Source: Diacronema lutheri (Eukaryota; Haptophyta; Pavlovophyceae; Pavlovales; Pavlovaceae). From it: DNA of 64,000 nucleotides. This document shows, one piece after another, positions 34,526 to 42,273 of this stretch. How positions within the stretch are numbered: the first letter of the stretch is position 1; each line of letters starts with the position of its first letter. Location of the stretch: positions 1 through 64,000 of the forward strand of contig JAGTXO010000073.1 of the NCBI GenBank assembly GCA_019448385.1. Reading direction: 5' to 3'. The notes under the pieces were generated by a model, which did no database searches, was not told where the DNA came from, and worked only from the letters and a program-made list of their open reading frames with translations. Position numbers and translations under genes: made by a program.

Positions 34526-34712
34526 AGGCGGCGGCGGCGACGACGACGATGACGGCGGGGGAGGCGGCGGCGGCGACGGCGGTGGCGACGACGGCGGCGG
34601 GCGCGGCGGCGGTGGCGGCGGCGGCTCTCGCGCCCGCACCCCCGCCCGCGGAGCTGCCAGCGCCAGTGCCGGCGGCGGCAGCGCGCGCGGGCCGAAGCGC
34701 GGCCGGCGTTGA
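15849..34712 (+). CDS. giant ~6,200-residue protein: Ulp1-like protease, YqaJ nuclease, chromodomain, Fanzor nuclease
   Basis: I read this as one spliced gene: exons 15849-19523, 19657-32859 and 32988-34712, with introns of 133 and 128 bp, both GT-AG and phase 0. They exactly account for the frame changes, and 6,201 codons remain open. Domains: Ulp1-like protease (residues ~20-240; H105, D132, C179), a transmembrane segment (~1094-1129) and coiled coil, Ala/Arg/Pro-rich linkers, a second Ulp1-like module (H2507, D2530, C2576), weaker related modules, a YqaJ exonuclease (~3957-4147), a chromodomain (~5189-5245), Fanzor (~5347-6080), and an acidic tail ending in basic PKRGRR. Proteases may process the chain. 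Fanzors are RNA-guided nucleases carried by eukaryotic transposons and giant viruses. I see no capsid gene nearby. An alternative is three adjacent genes, but the second frame has no ATG near its start. Confidence 0.75.
15906..16570 (+). other. N-terminal Ulp1/SENP-like (C48) protease domain of the giant protein
   Basis: The triad is arranged as in C48 proteases: LVHWTAAYLLL (H105), LALLADSRTL (D132), then PPQSGAACCFAAATV, where Q173 matches the oxyanion glutamine and C179, six residues on, the nucleophile. In Ulp1 the order is HW, D, QxNxxDCG. Here C178 replaces the usual Asp before the Cys. Complete by motif, so possibly active on a ubiquitin-like modifier or on the polyprotein itself. No profile search was possible. 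Confidence 0.55.
19524..19656 (+). other. intron 1 of the giant gene (133 bp, phase 0)
   Basis: Donor ..TGG|GTAGGC at 19524 and acceptor GCGCGCAG|GGG ending at 19656. It removes a (GC)n tract and joins REPAGGW to GRPADLRLQQ. Coiled-coil sequence continues across the junction, supporting the splice. The downstream frame lacks an ATG start nearby. Confidence 0.65.
22760..23010 (+). repeat. coding minisatellite, ~20-residue degenerate repeat
   Basis: About five imperfect repeats of a unit like SAFAPAADGVFPAPLAAAA, roughly 60 bp each (gcctgccgccgacggtgttt). They form a linker before the second Ulp1-like module of the giant protein. Confidence 0.7.
23120..23850 (+). other. second Ulp1-like module of the giant protein
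   Basis: Motifs in C48 order: SGHFTALRLV (H2507), YDAVLVDTL (D2530) and AAQRGATCGLAIVGALNDAL (C2576 in a CG context). The Trp usually following the His is Phe. The triad is present, so it may be catalytic. Confidence 0.5.
24061..24169 (+). repeat. GCC-rich tract coding for poly-Pro/poly-Ala
   Basis: A near-continuous (GCC)n run gives more than 20 alanines after a poly-proline stretch. It lies in frame within exon 2 of the giant gene. Confidence 0.8.
27850..28420 (+). other. YqaJ/lambda-exonuclease-like domain of the giant protein
   Basis: All family blocks are present and in order: SPRWHDERWEEVTGSKVG, GILGEAVALRKLAAAYGI, FSPDGL (D4057), VLVEVKTL (E4072, K4074) and HRDQLQLGMHVLGVSKALY (the QxQ helix). 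This is the PD-(D/E)xK fold of phage and viral recombination exonucleases, which resect DNA ends in 5'-3' direction. The catalytic D-ExK residues are intact. Confidence 0.75.
29690..29815 (+). repeat. Pro/Ala repeat tract (PPPxAA)n
   Basis: A short repeat ccgccgcccgccgcc encodes alternating AAPPP units, forming a flexible linker downstream of the YqaJ domain. Confidence 0.7.
31546..31713 (+). other. chromodomain of the giant protein
   Basis: The sequence reads YEVEAVVDERR, then FQFRIRWRGYDESADTWEPE and VSSDLVAQF. This is a canonical chromodomain with the aromatic cage positions (Y, W, Y/W). Chromodomains bind methylated histone tails and occur at the ends of integrases of several transposons, where they bias insertion to heterochromatin. 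Confidence 0.85.
32860..32987 (+). other. intron 2 of the giant gene (128 bp, phase 0)
   Basis: Donor AAT|GTGCGC at 32860 and acceptor GCGCGCAG|GTG ending at 32987. It joins LRTHN to VPRNVRLAASAIWVTL and connects the two halves of the Fanzor domain. A GT at 32836 is an alternative donor in the same phase. Confidence 0.65.
34400..34640 (+). repeat. GAC/GGC repeat coding for an acidic Asp/Gly tail
   Basis: A simple-sequence tract (gacgacgac, ggcgacggc) translates into DDD/GDG repeats after the RuvC-III motif. It is followed by a short basic end. Confidence 0.8.
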
Positions 34713-35111
34713 CGCACGGCCGAGCCGCGCAGCGGTCGACGCTTTGCGGGCTCTGCCCAGGTCGCGCGCGGCTGGCGACGCGTGCCGCGCGCGGCACGAC
34801 CGTGCACGCCGCCACCCGTGGCCGAGCGCGCCGCACCAGCCGGCCCGCTCCAACCGCCGTGCGGATCACGGACGCTCGCTACGGCTCGTCGGCGCGCGTC
34901 ACCTGCGCCAGCGGCCACGGCGCCGTCTGCTCCGGCCTCGTCGCGAGCAGCCCGACCGCTGCTCGCCGCCCGCACGCCGCCGCAGCAACGCTGCGCGTCG
35001 TGCTCCCCCGCTCGCCAAACGCGAAGAGCTCCCTCACAAGGACGTCCTTCCGAACGGCCCGCGCTGCACTCGGGGCGCGATCGTGCCCCTGATCGGATTT
35101 GGCTTGACCAT
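34713..35111. other. intergenic region after the Fanzor stop; candidate omegaRNA location
   Basis: A 399-bp gap between the Fanzor stop and the stop of BRF1 on the other strand. GC-rich, several short inverted repeats (for example cgcgtgccgcgcgcggcacg near 34,779), no open frame of interest. In TnpB and Fanzor loci the guide RNA usually overlaps or follows the 3' end of the nuclease gene, so this is where it would be expected. I cannot define its ends or the right end of the element. Confidence 0.3.
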
Positions 35112-37574
35112 CTATACTTCAGCGTCATCGACCTCGAAGTCATCGCCGCGCGCCTCGTGCTCCAGCGTGTTCAAGTCCTCATCCTCGGCCTCCTCACCCT
35201 CCCCCACGACGACGAGCGCGCCACCTGCCATGTCTACGTCCGCGTGCTGCGCGCCTCGGCCGTAGCCCTGCTCGAGCAGCGACACGGGCTGGTGCCTGGG
35301 CGTCGGCGTCGGCATTGCGCCGCCGCCACCACCGCCCGCGCGTGCGGCCGCATGCGTCCGACTCGCCAACGACGAGCGCATCGGCGGCATGATTGGCGGT
35401 GCGGGGGCCGGCGTGGGGCATGCGATCGCAGCAACTTCGGCCTGACCACCAGCGCCAGCCGCCACCGCCGCATCGGCCGCGTCACGCGCCGCGCCGCCGC
35501 CGCCCGTGCCCAACGTTCCGACATCCATTCCGACATCCATTCCGACATCCACAAACCCGACGGTGCGAATGGCGCCGGCGCGCGCGCCGCCGGCCCTCAC
35601 GCCGCTGCGAAGCGCGCTCGCGCCGCCGCCCGCGCCAACGCCGGCGCCGCCGACGCCGGCCGTGCCGCCGTCGTCCGCGCCGGCCGCGCCGCTTCCACCT
35701 CGCGCCGGCGCGCCCAAGTGGTTGCTCGCGGCAATGTCCTCCTGCATCGCTCGCCCGTTGAGCACGTCATAATTGAGGTTGCTCGAGATGCGCTTCTTCG
35801 CGAGCGCCGCCTCCGCCGCCTCGGCCGCCGTCCCGGCGGTGCCGCCCTTGTCGCGCGCTTTGCGCTTGTTCTTACGCTTCGAGCCATCGTCGCCATGCGC
35901 GGCCGCCGCAGCGGCCTGTGCGTCCTTCTCCGAGCGGTAGGCGAGCCAGTCGTGGTTGAGCTCAGTCCAGAGCTGCGTGCGCGCCGTCAGCTCGCGACTG
36001 TCTGAGATGAGGTAGGTCTCGAGCTCACTGTCTGAGAGGTCACTGAGCGTGTCCTCCTCCACATCCAGCTGCCCCTCGTCGCCATCATCGCCGCCCTCCC
36101 CGCCCGCGCCACCTTCGCGCTCGCGAGGCGCGCGAGGCGCGGCGACCCCCTCCTCCCCCTCCTCGCCATCGTCACCGCCCTCCTCGCCGTCCTCCTCCTC
36201 CTCCTCGCCCGCGCCCACGTTGTCGCGGCCGCGCGGCCGCGCGCTCGCCGGCGCGTGCTCGGCCGCGCGTGCGCACGTCGCGCCGCCGACGGGCGCGCCC
36301 GCGCGCTCCTCCGCCGAGCCGGCGACAATGAGCTGCGAGGTGGGCAGCGCCCTGTGCGCGGCGCCGGGCACGAGCTCGGCGTCGACGACCGGCGTCGAGC
36401 GCGCGGGCGTGCTGCCCGCCGCAGCGGCGACGACGACGGCAAGTGGCATGGCCGCGCCACCACCGGCCGTCCGTGCGCCCACGGGCGGCGCGCCCCGCTG
36501 GTGCGCGGCGGCGACCGCGCCGGGCGGCGACCGCGCCGCGACGGCCTGCACGAGGACGAGCGCGGTCGCGCTGATCGGCACCGCCTGCGCCAACGGCAGC
36601 TGCGCGATCCGGCCGGCGCACGGCTCGGCGCGCGCGTGTACGAGCGGTGTCGCTCGCGGCAGTTGGATGAAACGATCGCGGCATTCGACCAGCGCCTCGA
36701 TGCGCCGGTTGCGCGTGAAGGCGGGCGGGTCGGCTTCGACAAGCTGATCCAGATTGATGCTGCCGAGCTCTTGCGCCGTCAGCGCGCCGCACGCCGTCTC
36801 CTCAAATTCGCACAGCCGCTTGCGCAGCGTCACGTCACATATCCGCACGATGTGTACGAGCTCGCGCTGCGTGCGGCGGAAGCCGTGCACGCGAGAGGCG
36901 ACGAGGAGCGCGGCGCCGCAGATGCCCGACGGTCGCCGTCCCGTCTGGATCCAGTCACGCTTCATCCGCTGCACGAGCCGCAGCGCGAGTATGCTCACCG
37001 TGTGCATCTTGTCGCCCAGCTCGAGGCGCGAGGCGAAGCGGTGAATGTAGAGCGACGGGTCGATGAGCGGAAGCTGCAGGTTGAGCAGGCGGGTAAACTT
37101 GAGGAAGGTGGAGCCGAGCGCAAACACGTTCGTCTGCAGTACGTCGGAGAAGTCAATGAGCATGTGCGGCGTCTTCTCGCGCCGGCAGACGATGTACAGA
37201 CACGCGGCGACCACGTGCTGCGTCCGCCGGCCCTGGATGAAGTTGTGCTGGACGGCGAGGAGGAAGAAGCGCTGGGCGGCCTCGACGTGATGCGAGTTGA
37301 GCGACAGCGCGCCCGCGATGTGCGAGATCTTCCGCCGCCCGTTCGAGATCGTGATCTCGCGGCTCTCCTTGGCGAAGGACGAGCTCATGCCCGTCCCGTT
37401 CGACGAGATGAACTGGCCGACGACGGACGAGGCGCCGTTGGCATCCTCGGCGAACTGCACCTCGGAGACGATCGTGTTCTCCTCGATGACCGTGCCGCAG
37501 TTGACGCACACGGTGTCGCCCTTCGCCGCATCATAGTCCGTCTCCGTCGACCCGCAGATTTGGCAGACGAGCAT
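35112..37574 (-). CDS. BRF1: TFIIIB subunit BRF1 (RNA polymerase III initiation factor)
   Basis: BRF1 bridges TFIIIC, TBP and Pol III at tRNA and 5S promoters. The 820-residue frame from the ATG at 37574 is uninterrupted. It begins with a TFIIB-type zinc ribbon (C4, C7, C23, C26). Two cyclin folds follow, visible from AGALSLNSHHVEAAQRFF and VVAACLYIVCRREKTPHMLI to RRPSGICGAALLVASRVHGF. After a long, acidic, low-complexity linker comes the Brf1-specific TBP-binding block: LSDLSDSELETYLIS, LWTELNHDWLAYRSEKDAQ and KKRISSNLNYDVLNGRAMQE. The C-terminal tail has a short GMDV repeat. The linker is longer than in yeast or human. It starts 140 bp from the divergent voltage-sensor gene. Confidence 0.92.
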   Translation of the reverse strand: MLVCQICGSTETDYDAAKGDTVCVNCGTVIEENTIVSEVQFAEDANGASSVVGQFISSNGTGMSSSFAKESREITISNGRRKISHIAGALSLNSHHVEAAQRFFLLAVQHNFIQGRRTQHVVAACLYIVCRREKTPHMLIDFSDVLQTNVFALGSTFLKFTRLLNLQLPLIDPSLYIHRFASRLELGDKMHTVSILALRLVQRMKRDWIQTGRRPSGICGAALLVASRVHGFRRTQRELVHIVRICDVTLRKRLCEFEETACGALTAQELGSINLDQLVEADPPAFTRNRRIEALVECRDRFIQLPRATPLVHARAEPCAGRIAQLPLAQAVPISATALVLVQAVAARSPPGAVAAAHQRGAPPVGARTAGGGAAMPLAVVVAAAAGSTPARSTPVVDAELVPGAAHRALPTSQLIVAGSAEERAGAPVGGATCARAAEHAPASARPRGRDNVGAGEEEEEDGEEGGDDGEEGEEGVAAPRAPREREGGAGGEGGDDGDEGQLDVEEDTLSDLSDSELETYLISDSRELTARTQLWTELNHDWLAYRSEKDAQAAAAAAHGDDGSKRKNKRKARDKGGTAGTAAEAAEAALAKKRISSNLNYDVLNGRAMQEDIAASNHLGAPARGGSGAAGADDGGTAGVGGAGVGAGGGASALRSGVRAGGARAGAIRTVGFVDVGMDVGMDVGTLGTGGGGAARDAADAAVAAGAGGQAEVAAIACPTPAPAPPIMPPMRSSLASRTHAAARAGGGGGGAMPTPTPRHQPVSLLEQGYGRGAQHADVDMAGGALVVVGEGEEAEDEDLNTLEHEARGDDFEVDDAEV

Positions 37575-37714
37575 CGCGCCACCGGAAGGGCCCAGTGGAC
37601 TGCCGGCCTCGTCCGCTGACGCGGCCGCAACCGCCGGCGCCCTGCGGCAGCGCCGGCATCGGCGTTGCGCGCCGCCCGCGCGAGTGCGGGCGCCAGCCGG
37701 TCGCGTGCAGGCCC
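37575..37714. promoter_or_regulatory. 140-bp divergent promoter region, BRF1 / voltage-sensor gene
   Basis: This is the only space between two opposed ATG codons (37574 minus, 37715 plus), so it must hold both start regions. No TATA box is visible. Confidence 0.45.
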
Positions 37715-38500
37715 ATGTTCGTGGGCTCGATGACGAGCTCGCATCGCCGCGGCGCCCAGCCGCGCACGACGACGCCCCTATGGCAGGTGACCGTCGACGG
37801 CAACGACGACCTGCACCCGGCCGGTTGCGACGAGCGGCCCGACTGCGGCGCGCCGGGCCGCGAGGGCGAGGTGGGGATGCGGGAGCTGCTCTCGATTCTG
37901 GGCAACCGGCTGCTCCACTCGCGCGCGTACAACCTGCTCTACGCGCTGCTCATCGTGCTCAACACCGCGGCGCTCGTCGTCGCCGTCTCGACGCCCGCGG
38001 CCGAGCCGAGCCCGCTGGTCGCCGCGCTCGACGCGGCCATCACAGCCAGCCTGCTCGTCGAAGTGGCGCTCCGGATGCTCGTGCAGGGCCGCTCGCGCTT
38101 CTGGAGCGACGCGTCAAACCGCTTCGACTGCGCCGTGTGCGCGCTGTGCATCGTGACCCTATTCCTCACGCTCCTCGAGCCGCCGTCCGGCACGGGGCGC
38201 GCGGAGCAGGTGTTCACGTTCGCCGTCGTCGTCGTGCGCTACGCAATCCAGCTGGCGCGCCTCGCCGTCTTCGTACGCAGCTTCAAGCGCACGGCCTCCG
38301 GCTCGACGCCGGACATTGACTTGGGCTGCTCCTCGGACGACTCGCCGCTGCTCGACGACGATGATGCCGAGCGTCAAGCGGGGGACATCTCCTTCTCGCG
38401 CTTTGCTTACGGCGGCGGTGGCGACGGGCCGTGTGGCCACCTTGCGGCGTCGACGGCTGCGGGCCTCGGCGCAATGCACGAAAGATCCCGGCTGAGATGA
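37715..38500 (+). CDS. voltage-sensor-like four-helix membrane protein
   Basis: A 261-residue protein from the ATG at 37715. Four hydrophobic segments are visible: LYALLIVLNTAALVVAVS, LDAAITASLLVEVALRMLV, FDCAVCALCIVTLFLTLLE, and a last one, VVVVRYAIQLARLAVFVRSF, with spaced arginines like an S4 helix. S3-like NRFDCAV carries the Asp typical of ion-channel voltage sensors. There is no pore segment, so it resembles stand-alone sensors such as proton channels or voltage-sensing regulators. The C-terminus is hydrophilic with an acidic SSDDSPLLDDDD stretch. The Hv1 signature of S4 (RxxRxxR) is not exact. It ends 30 bp from the convergent kinase-hydrolase gene. Confidence 0.55.
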   Translation: MFVGSMTSSHRRGAQPRTTTPLWQVTVDGNDDLHPAGCDERPDCGAPGREGEVGMRELLSILGNRLLHSRAYNLLYALLIVLNTAALVVAVSTPAAEPSPLVAALDAAITASLLVEVALRMLVQGRSRFWSDASNRFDCAVCALCIVTLFLTLLEPPSGTGRAEQVFTFAVVVVRYAIQLARLAVFVRSFKRTASGSTPDIDLGCSSDDSPLLDDDDAERQAGDISFSRFAYGGGGDGPCGHLAASTAAGLGAMHERSRLR

Positions 38501-38530
38501 AGCCTTGAAATTGACACTCAGGCGAGGCGC

Positions 38531-40180
38531 CTAAGCGCGGACGCTGTCGACGACATGCCCCTTGAGCCATGCGATCAAGGGCCTGTGCACGAGCTCGCGC
38601 TGCTCGAGGAAGGCGCCGTGGCCGAGCTCGGGCAGCACAACGTCGGTCAGCGTGCACCCCTCCTTGCCGTCGTGGCGCGCGGCGCGCAGCGCGCCCCACC
38701 AGCGTCCGTGGCACGGCGTGAACTTGACGACCTTGTCGCGTGCACCCCACAGGAGGAGCACGGGCAGGCCCGTCGTCCTGCCGAGGCTGAGGGCAGTGGA
38801 GTAGAGTCCGAACAGCGGGAAGTCGAGCACCGACTGGAAGAAGGCGTCAAAAGCGTTTGGGTTGGCCTCGGCCTGCAGCACGAGCCTGCGCAGCGCCGCG
38901 ACGGCCGCGTCCGAGCCGGGCTCGACGAAATCGCGCTCCTGCGCGTCGAGCTGCGTCTTGCGCAGCACCTTCTTGAGCAGCGCAGGCGCGCACGAGGCGA
39001 AGCGGCGGACGGTGACCACCTGGCTTGGGTTCATCAGCCCCGCCGGCGCGAGCAGCGCGACAGCGACAACGTGCGGCGCGGCGCCCTGCCCATCGGCCGT
39101 GCGCGAGCCGGCCGGCCCGCCGTGGGCCTCGGCGTACAGCGCGGCGATCGCACCCCCCATCGAATGGCCGATCAGCACGACGGGCGCGTCGCCGAGGCTG
39201 AGGCTGGTGAGCAGCGTGCGCAGCTGCGTCACGTGCGCGCTTGCGCCAAATTCCGAGTCGGCTCGCATCGGCGTGTGGCCTCGGCCGACGAGATCATACG
39301 TGAGGACGGAAAGGCCAGCTTGCGCAGTGATCGCGCGCGCCATCTTGTCCCAGACAGCGGAGAAGTTGCCGATGCCGTGGATGAGCACGACCGTCGGCGT
39401 CCTGCTCGGCGCAATTGGCGCCGGCGAGGCCTGACCCCAGCCACCGTACGCCGAACGGGCGATTGGCGCGTCGGTGCGCGGCACGGTGTACATGCGGTAG
39501 TTGGTGCCGTCGGGCGCCTGCAAGCCCTTCCACGAGAGCCAGACGCGCGAGGCGGCGGCCTGACGCACGTCGCGGTACACAGCCTTGGGCTTGCGCGCCC
39601 CGTCAATCTTCGCCACGACGCTCATGTTGCCCGCGAGGTGATCGAAGACGGCGAGGATGCCGGGCAGCTGCTCGTCGTGCGCGGCGATCCGACGCTTGAC
39701 GGCCGACGCGTCCGTGTCGTCGGGGCGGCTGATGATGCGGTGCATGACCGACTTGGGCGGCGGGTTCGTCTTCGCGTGATACGTTCTCCCCGTCTTCGGG
39801 TCGAACAGCCGGCCGAGCACACGGTCCATCAGCTCCTCGGGTGGCACCTCGAGGAGGATAAACGCGTCGATGCCGATCCCGTGCGCGACCATCGCATCGG
39901 CCTGCGCCTTGGTGCGCGGGAAGCCGTCGAGGACCCAACCGCGCTCCTGACAGTCCGGCTCAGACAGCCGCTCGAGGACCACCTTGATGATCACGTCGTC
40001 CGCGATCAGCTCGCCCCTCTGCATGGACGCGTTGGCCAGCTTGCCAAGCGCCGAGCCGGACGCGGCCTCCTCGCGCAGGATCTGGCCGACGGCGAGGTAG
40101 ATTATGCGAAAGTCGACGACAAACCGCTCGCCCAACATGCGCTTACCCGTGGCCGGCGGGCCGTGCAGCACGATCCGCAT
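38531..40180 (-). CDS. adenylate kinase fused to an alpha/beta hydrolase
   Basis: A two-domain protein. The N-terminal ~230 residues are an adenylate kinase-type NMP kinase: P-loop GPPATGKRM (residues 7-15), GWVLDGFPRTKAQADAMVAH, LFDPKTGRTYH and the lid. The C-terminal ~290 residues form an alpha/beta hydrolase: VLIHGIGNFSAVWDKMA, nucleophile elbow GHSMGG (S340), LLLWGARDKVVKF (D482) and LGHGAFLEQ (H521), so the triad is complete. I start at the ATG at 40180, because MRIVLHGPP is the usual kinase start. An upstream in-frame ATG at 40315 would add an Arg-rich presequence (MQSTISLRNVRTFHALRTSR) that could target mitochondria or plastid, but that ATG lies in the tgcatt at the retroelement boundary. 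The two domains are normally separate proteins. Confidence 0.85.
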   Translation of the reverse strand: MRIVLHGPPATGKRMLGERFVVDFRIIYLAVGQILREEAASGSALGKLANASMQRGELIADDVIIKVVLERLSEPDCQERGWVLDGFPRTKAQADAMVAHGIGIDAFILLEVPPEELMDRVLGRLFDPKTGRTYHAKTNPPPKSVMHRIISRPDDTDASAVKRRIAAHDEQLPGILAVFDHLAGNMSVVAKIDGARKPKAVYRDVRQAAASRVWLSWKGLQAPDGTNYRMYTVPRTDAPIARSAYGGWGQASPAPIAPSRTPTVVLIHGIGNFSAVWDKMARAITAQAGLSVLTYDLVGRGHTPMRADSEFGASAHVTQLRTLLTSLSLGDAPVVLIGHSMGGAIAALYAEAHGGPAGSRTADGQGAAPHVVAVALLAPAGLMNPSQVVTVRRFASCAPALLKKVLRKTQLDAQERDFVEPGSDAAVAALRRLVLQAEANPNAFDAFFQSVLDFPLFGLYSTALSLGRTTGLPVLLLWGARDKVVKFTPCHGRWWGALRAARHDGKEGCTLTDVVLPELGHGAFLEQRELVHRPLIAWLKGHVVDSVRA

Positions 40181-40310
40181 CCGCGCGCCCGCTCCTGAAG
40201 GAGTCCCGACGGCGAAGGCGGGGCAGAACTCGCGCCTGTGGGGCGGGGACGGCCCTCGCGAGGTGCGAAGTGCGTGAAAAGTGCGCACGTTTCTCAACGA
40301 TATCGTTGAC

Positions 40311-40475
40311 TGCATTATCCGACCTTGTCTGGTCGCCTTGACCGAGTCACAAGGGTTTGTGGACACTCGCTGAGATATGTTCTAGGGGTTTGGTTGTGGA
40401 GTGGCGTTGGCCTTGGAGGACTGAGAGTCCTCCCAAAGGTGCAGAAGAGCACCTTTGGCGCCGGAGGGCGTCTTC
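40311..40475 (-). repeat. retroelement repeat beta, outer copy
   Basis: 165 bp, starting tgcattatccgaccttgtct and ending gggcgtcttc. Matched by 40616-40780 with a single difference noticed (ggtcgcc against ggtcacc). Confidence 0.85.
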
Positions 40476-40496
40476 GCGTTCGGGTGGGCGGGAGGT

Positions 40497-40621
40497 GCGA
40501 AGAAAAGTTGCAGAGCAGGGGGCTCGTCCTCGTGAGGCTCCTCGACTCTGGCAGATGTGCCGGTCTCCGGTTTCCTGCCTGTCCGGATAAAGCTCATTGT
40601 TACTGTGTAACAACCTGCATT
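40497..40621 (-). repeat. retroelement repeat alpha, inner copy
   Basis: About 125 bp (gcgaagaaaagttgcagagc to aacaacctgcatt), repeated at 46479-46603 at a distance of 5,982 bp. Confidence 0.85.
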
Positions 40622-40780
40622 ATCCGACCTTGTCTGGTCACCTTGACCGAGTCACAAGGGTTTGTGGACACTCGCTGAGATATGTTCTAGGGGTTTGGTT
40701 GTGGAGTGGCGTTGGCCTTGGAGGACTGAGAGTCCTCCCAAAGGTGCAGAAGAGCACCTTTGGCGCCGGAGGGCGTCTTC
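40616..40780 (-). repeat. retroelement repeat beta, inner copy
   Basis: Second copy of the 165-bp beta repeat, directly abutting the inner alpha copy. It shares the tgcatt junction with it. Confidence 0.85.
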
Positions 40781-40880
40781 CCCATCACCCCATCACAACA
40801 CTCAGGAGATTGGCTCCTTTTTTTTTCTTTTTTTTTTTGGGAAGGGTAACGGCGGTTGGGCGCGGGCACGCTGGCCAGCG

Positions 40881-42190
40881 GGGACATGGCGCAGGGCCGC
40901 GGCCACAGAACCACCGGCGCGCCCGGATCGACTAGGCCGGAGCCCGCGTCTCACACAGGCGCGCCGGGCCGCCTGGAAAGGCGACGTCGAGCCAGGTTGG
41001 ACATGGAGCGGAGCCGACCCGGGAACCACCCGGGAGCCGAAACGTGAAGGCGGTTGTCGCGGTGGATCTGGTCAGAGGGACATGGCGCAGAGCCGCGCGG
41101 GCGCGCCGTGACGCAAACGGGCGCGACGGTCTGGGCGGAGGCCCAGAACCACCGGCGCGCCCGGATCGACCAGGCCGGGGCCCGCGTCTCACACAGGCGC
41201 GCCGGGCCGCCTGGAAAGGCGACGTCGAGCCAGGTTGGACATGGAGCGGAGCCGACCCGGGAACCACCTGGGAGCCGAAACGTGAAGGCGGTTGTCGCGG
41301 TGGATCTGGCCAGAGGGACATGGCGCAGAGCCGCGCGGGCGCGCCGTGACGCAAACGGGCGCGACGGTCTGGGCGGAGGCCACAGAACCACCGGCGCGCC
41401 CGGATCGACCAGGCCGGAGCCCGCGTCTCACACAGGCGCGCCGGGCCGCCTGGAAAGGCGACGTCGAGCCAGGTTGGACATGGAGCGGAGCCGACCCGGG
41501 AACCACCTGGGAGCCGAAACGTGAAGGCGGTTGTCGCGGTGGATCTGGCCAGAGGGACATGGCGCAGAGCCGCGCGGGCGCGCCGTGACGCAAACGGGCG
41601 CGACGGTCTGGGCGGAGGCCACAGAACCACCGGCGCGCCCGGATCGACCAGGCCGGAGCCCGCGTCTCACACAGGCGCGCCGGGCCGCCTGGAAAGGCGA
41701 CGTCGAGCCAGGTTGGACATGGAGCGGAGCCGACCCGGGAACCACCCGGGAGCCGAAACGTGAAGGCGGTTGTCGCGGTGGATCTGGCCAGAGGGACATG
41801 GCGCAGAGCCGCGCGGGCGCGCCGTGACGCAAACGGGCGCGACGGTCTGGGCGGAGGCCACAGAACCACCGGCGCGCCTGGATCGACCAGGCCGGAGCCC
41901 GCGTCTCACACAGGCGCGCCGGGCCGCCTGGAAAGGCGACGTCGAGCCAGGTTGGACATGGAGCGGAGCCGACCCGGGAACCACCCGGGAGCCGAAACGT
42001 GAAGTCGGTTGTCGCGGTGGATCTGGCCAGAGGGACATGGCGCAGAGCCACGCGGACGCGCCGGGACCAAACGGGCGCGACGGTCTGGGCGGAGGCCACA
42101 GAACCACCGGCGCGCCCGTAGCGACCAGGCCGGGGCCCTCGTCGCATACAGGCGCGCCGGGCCGCCGAGAAGGCGACGCCGAGCGAGAGC
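40881..42190. repeat. 239-bp tandem satellite inside the retroelement, about 5.5 copies
   Basis: Successive units begin with gggacatggcgcagagcc near 41,078, 41,316, 41,555, 41,794 and 42,033. Spacing is 238-239 bp. A shortened first unit begins near 40,881 and lacks about 45 bp. The central units are nearly identical and the last is the most diverged. The unit length is not a multiple of three, and the frames it opens are by-products. It lies between the recombinase region and the 3' repeats. Confidence 0.9.
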
Positions 42191-42273
42191 CGAAGCATGC
42201 GGGCGACAGAGCCAGGCACGTGTGAGAGAACAAGAGAAGGAGAAGCCGAGAGCGAGCGCTAGCGAGGACGACA

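Larger units (their letters stand above)
32020..34690 (+). other. Fanzor (eukaryotic TnpB homologue) RuvC nuclease domain
   Basis: The N-terminal part (RLTTQAYRVINKVVRDE, LHKIDYKCTPTKRWNYDRHT) precedes intron 2. The RuvC core lies in exon 3. RuvC-I is VVAADPNMGNITTY (D5801). The zinc-ribbon segment starts VPEPYTSMHC, with E5983 in the alternative position just before the TSxxC motif described for Fanzors. Then come CPAC and HRDYNAARNIF, RuvC-III with D6043 and the DxNAARNI signature. All three acidic residues are present, so it looks catalytically competent. TnpB/Fanzor proteins use an RNA (omegaRNA) encoded beside the gene to find DNA targets. Confidence 0.85.

Noticed and set aside
7554-35111. 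Endogenous giant-virus or Polinton insertion
   Set aside because: No capsid, packaging ATPase or viral polymerase is seen. Introns and a chromodomain point to a eukaryotic gene or transposon.
40881-42190. CRISPR-like array or coding repeats
   Set aside because: Units are 239 bp with no repeat-spacer alternation, in a eukaryotic retroelement. The 80-150-codon frames they open repeat only because the DNA repeats.
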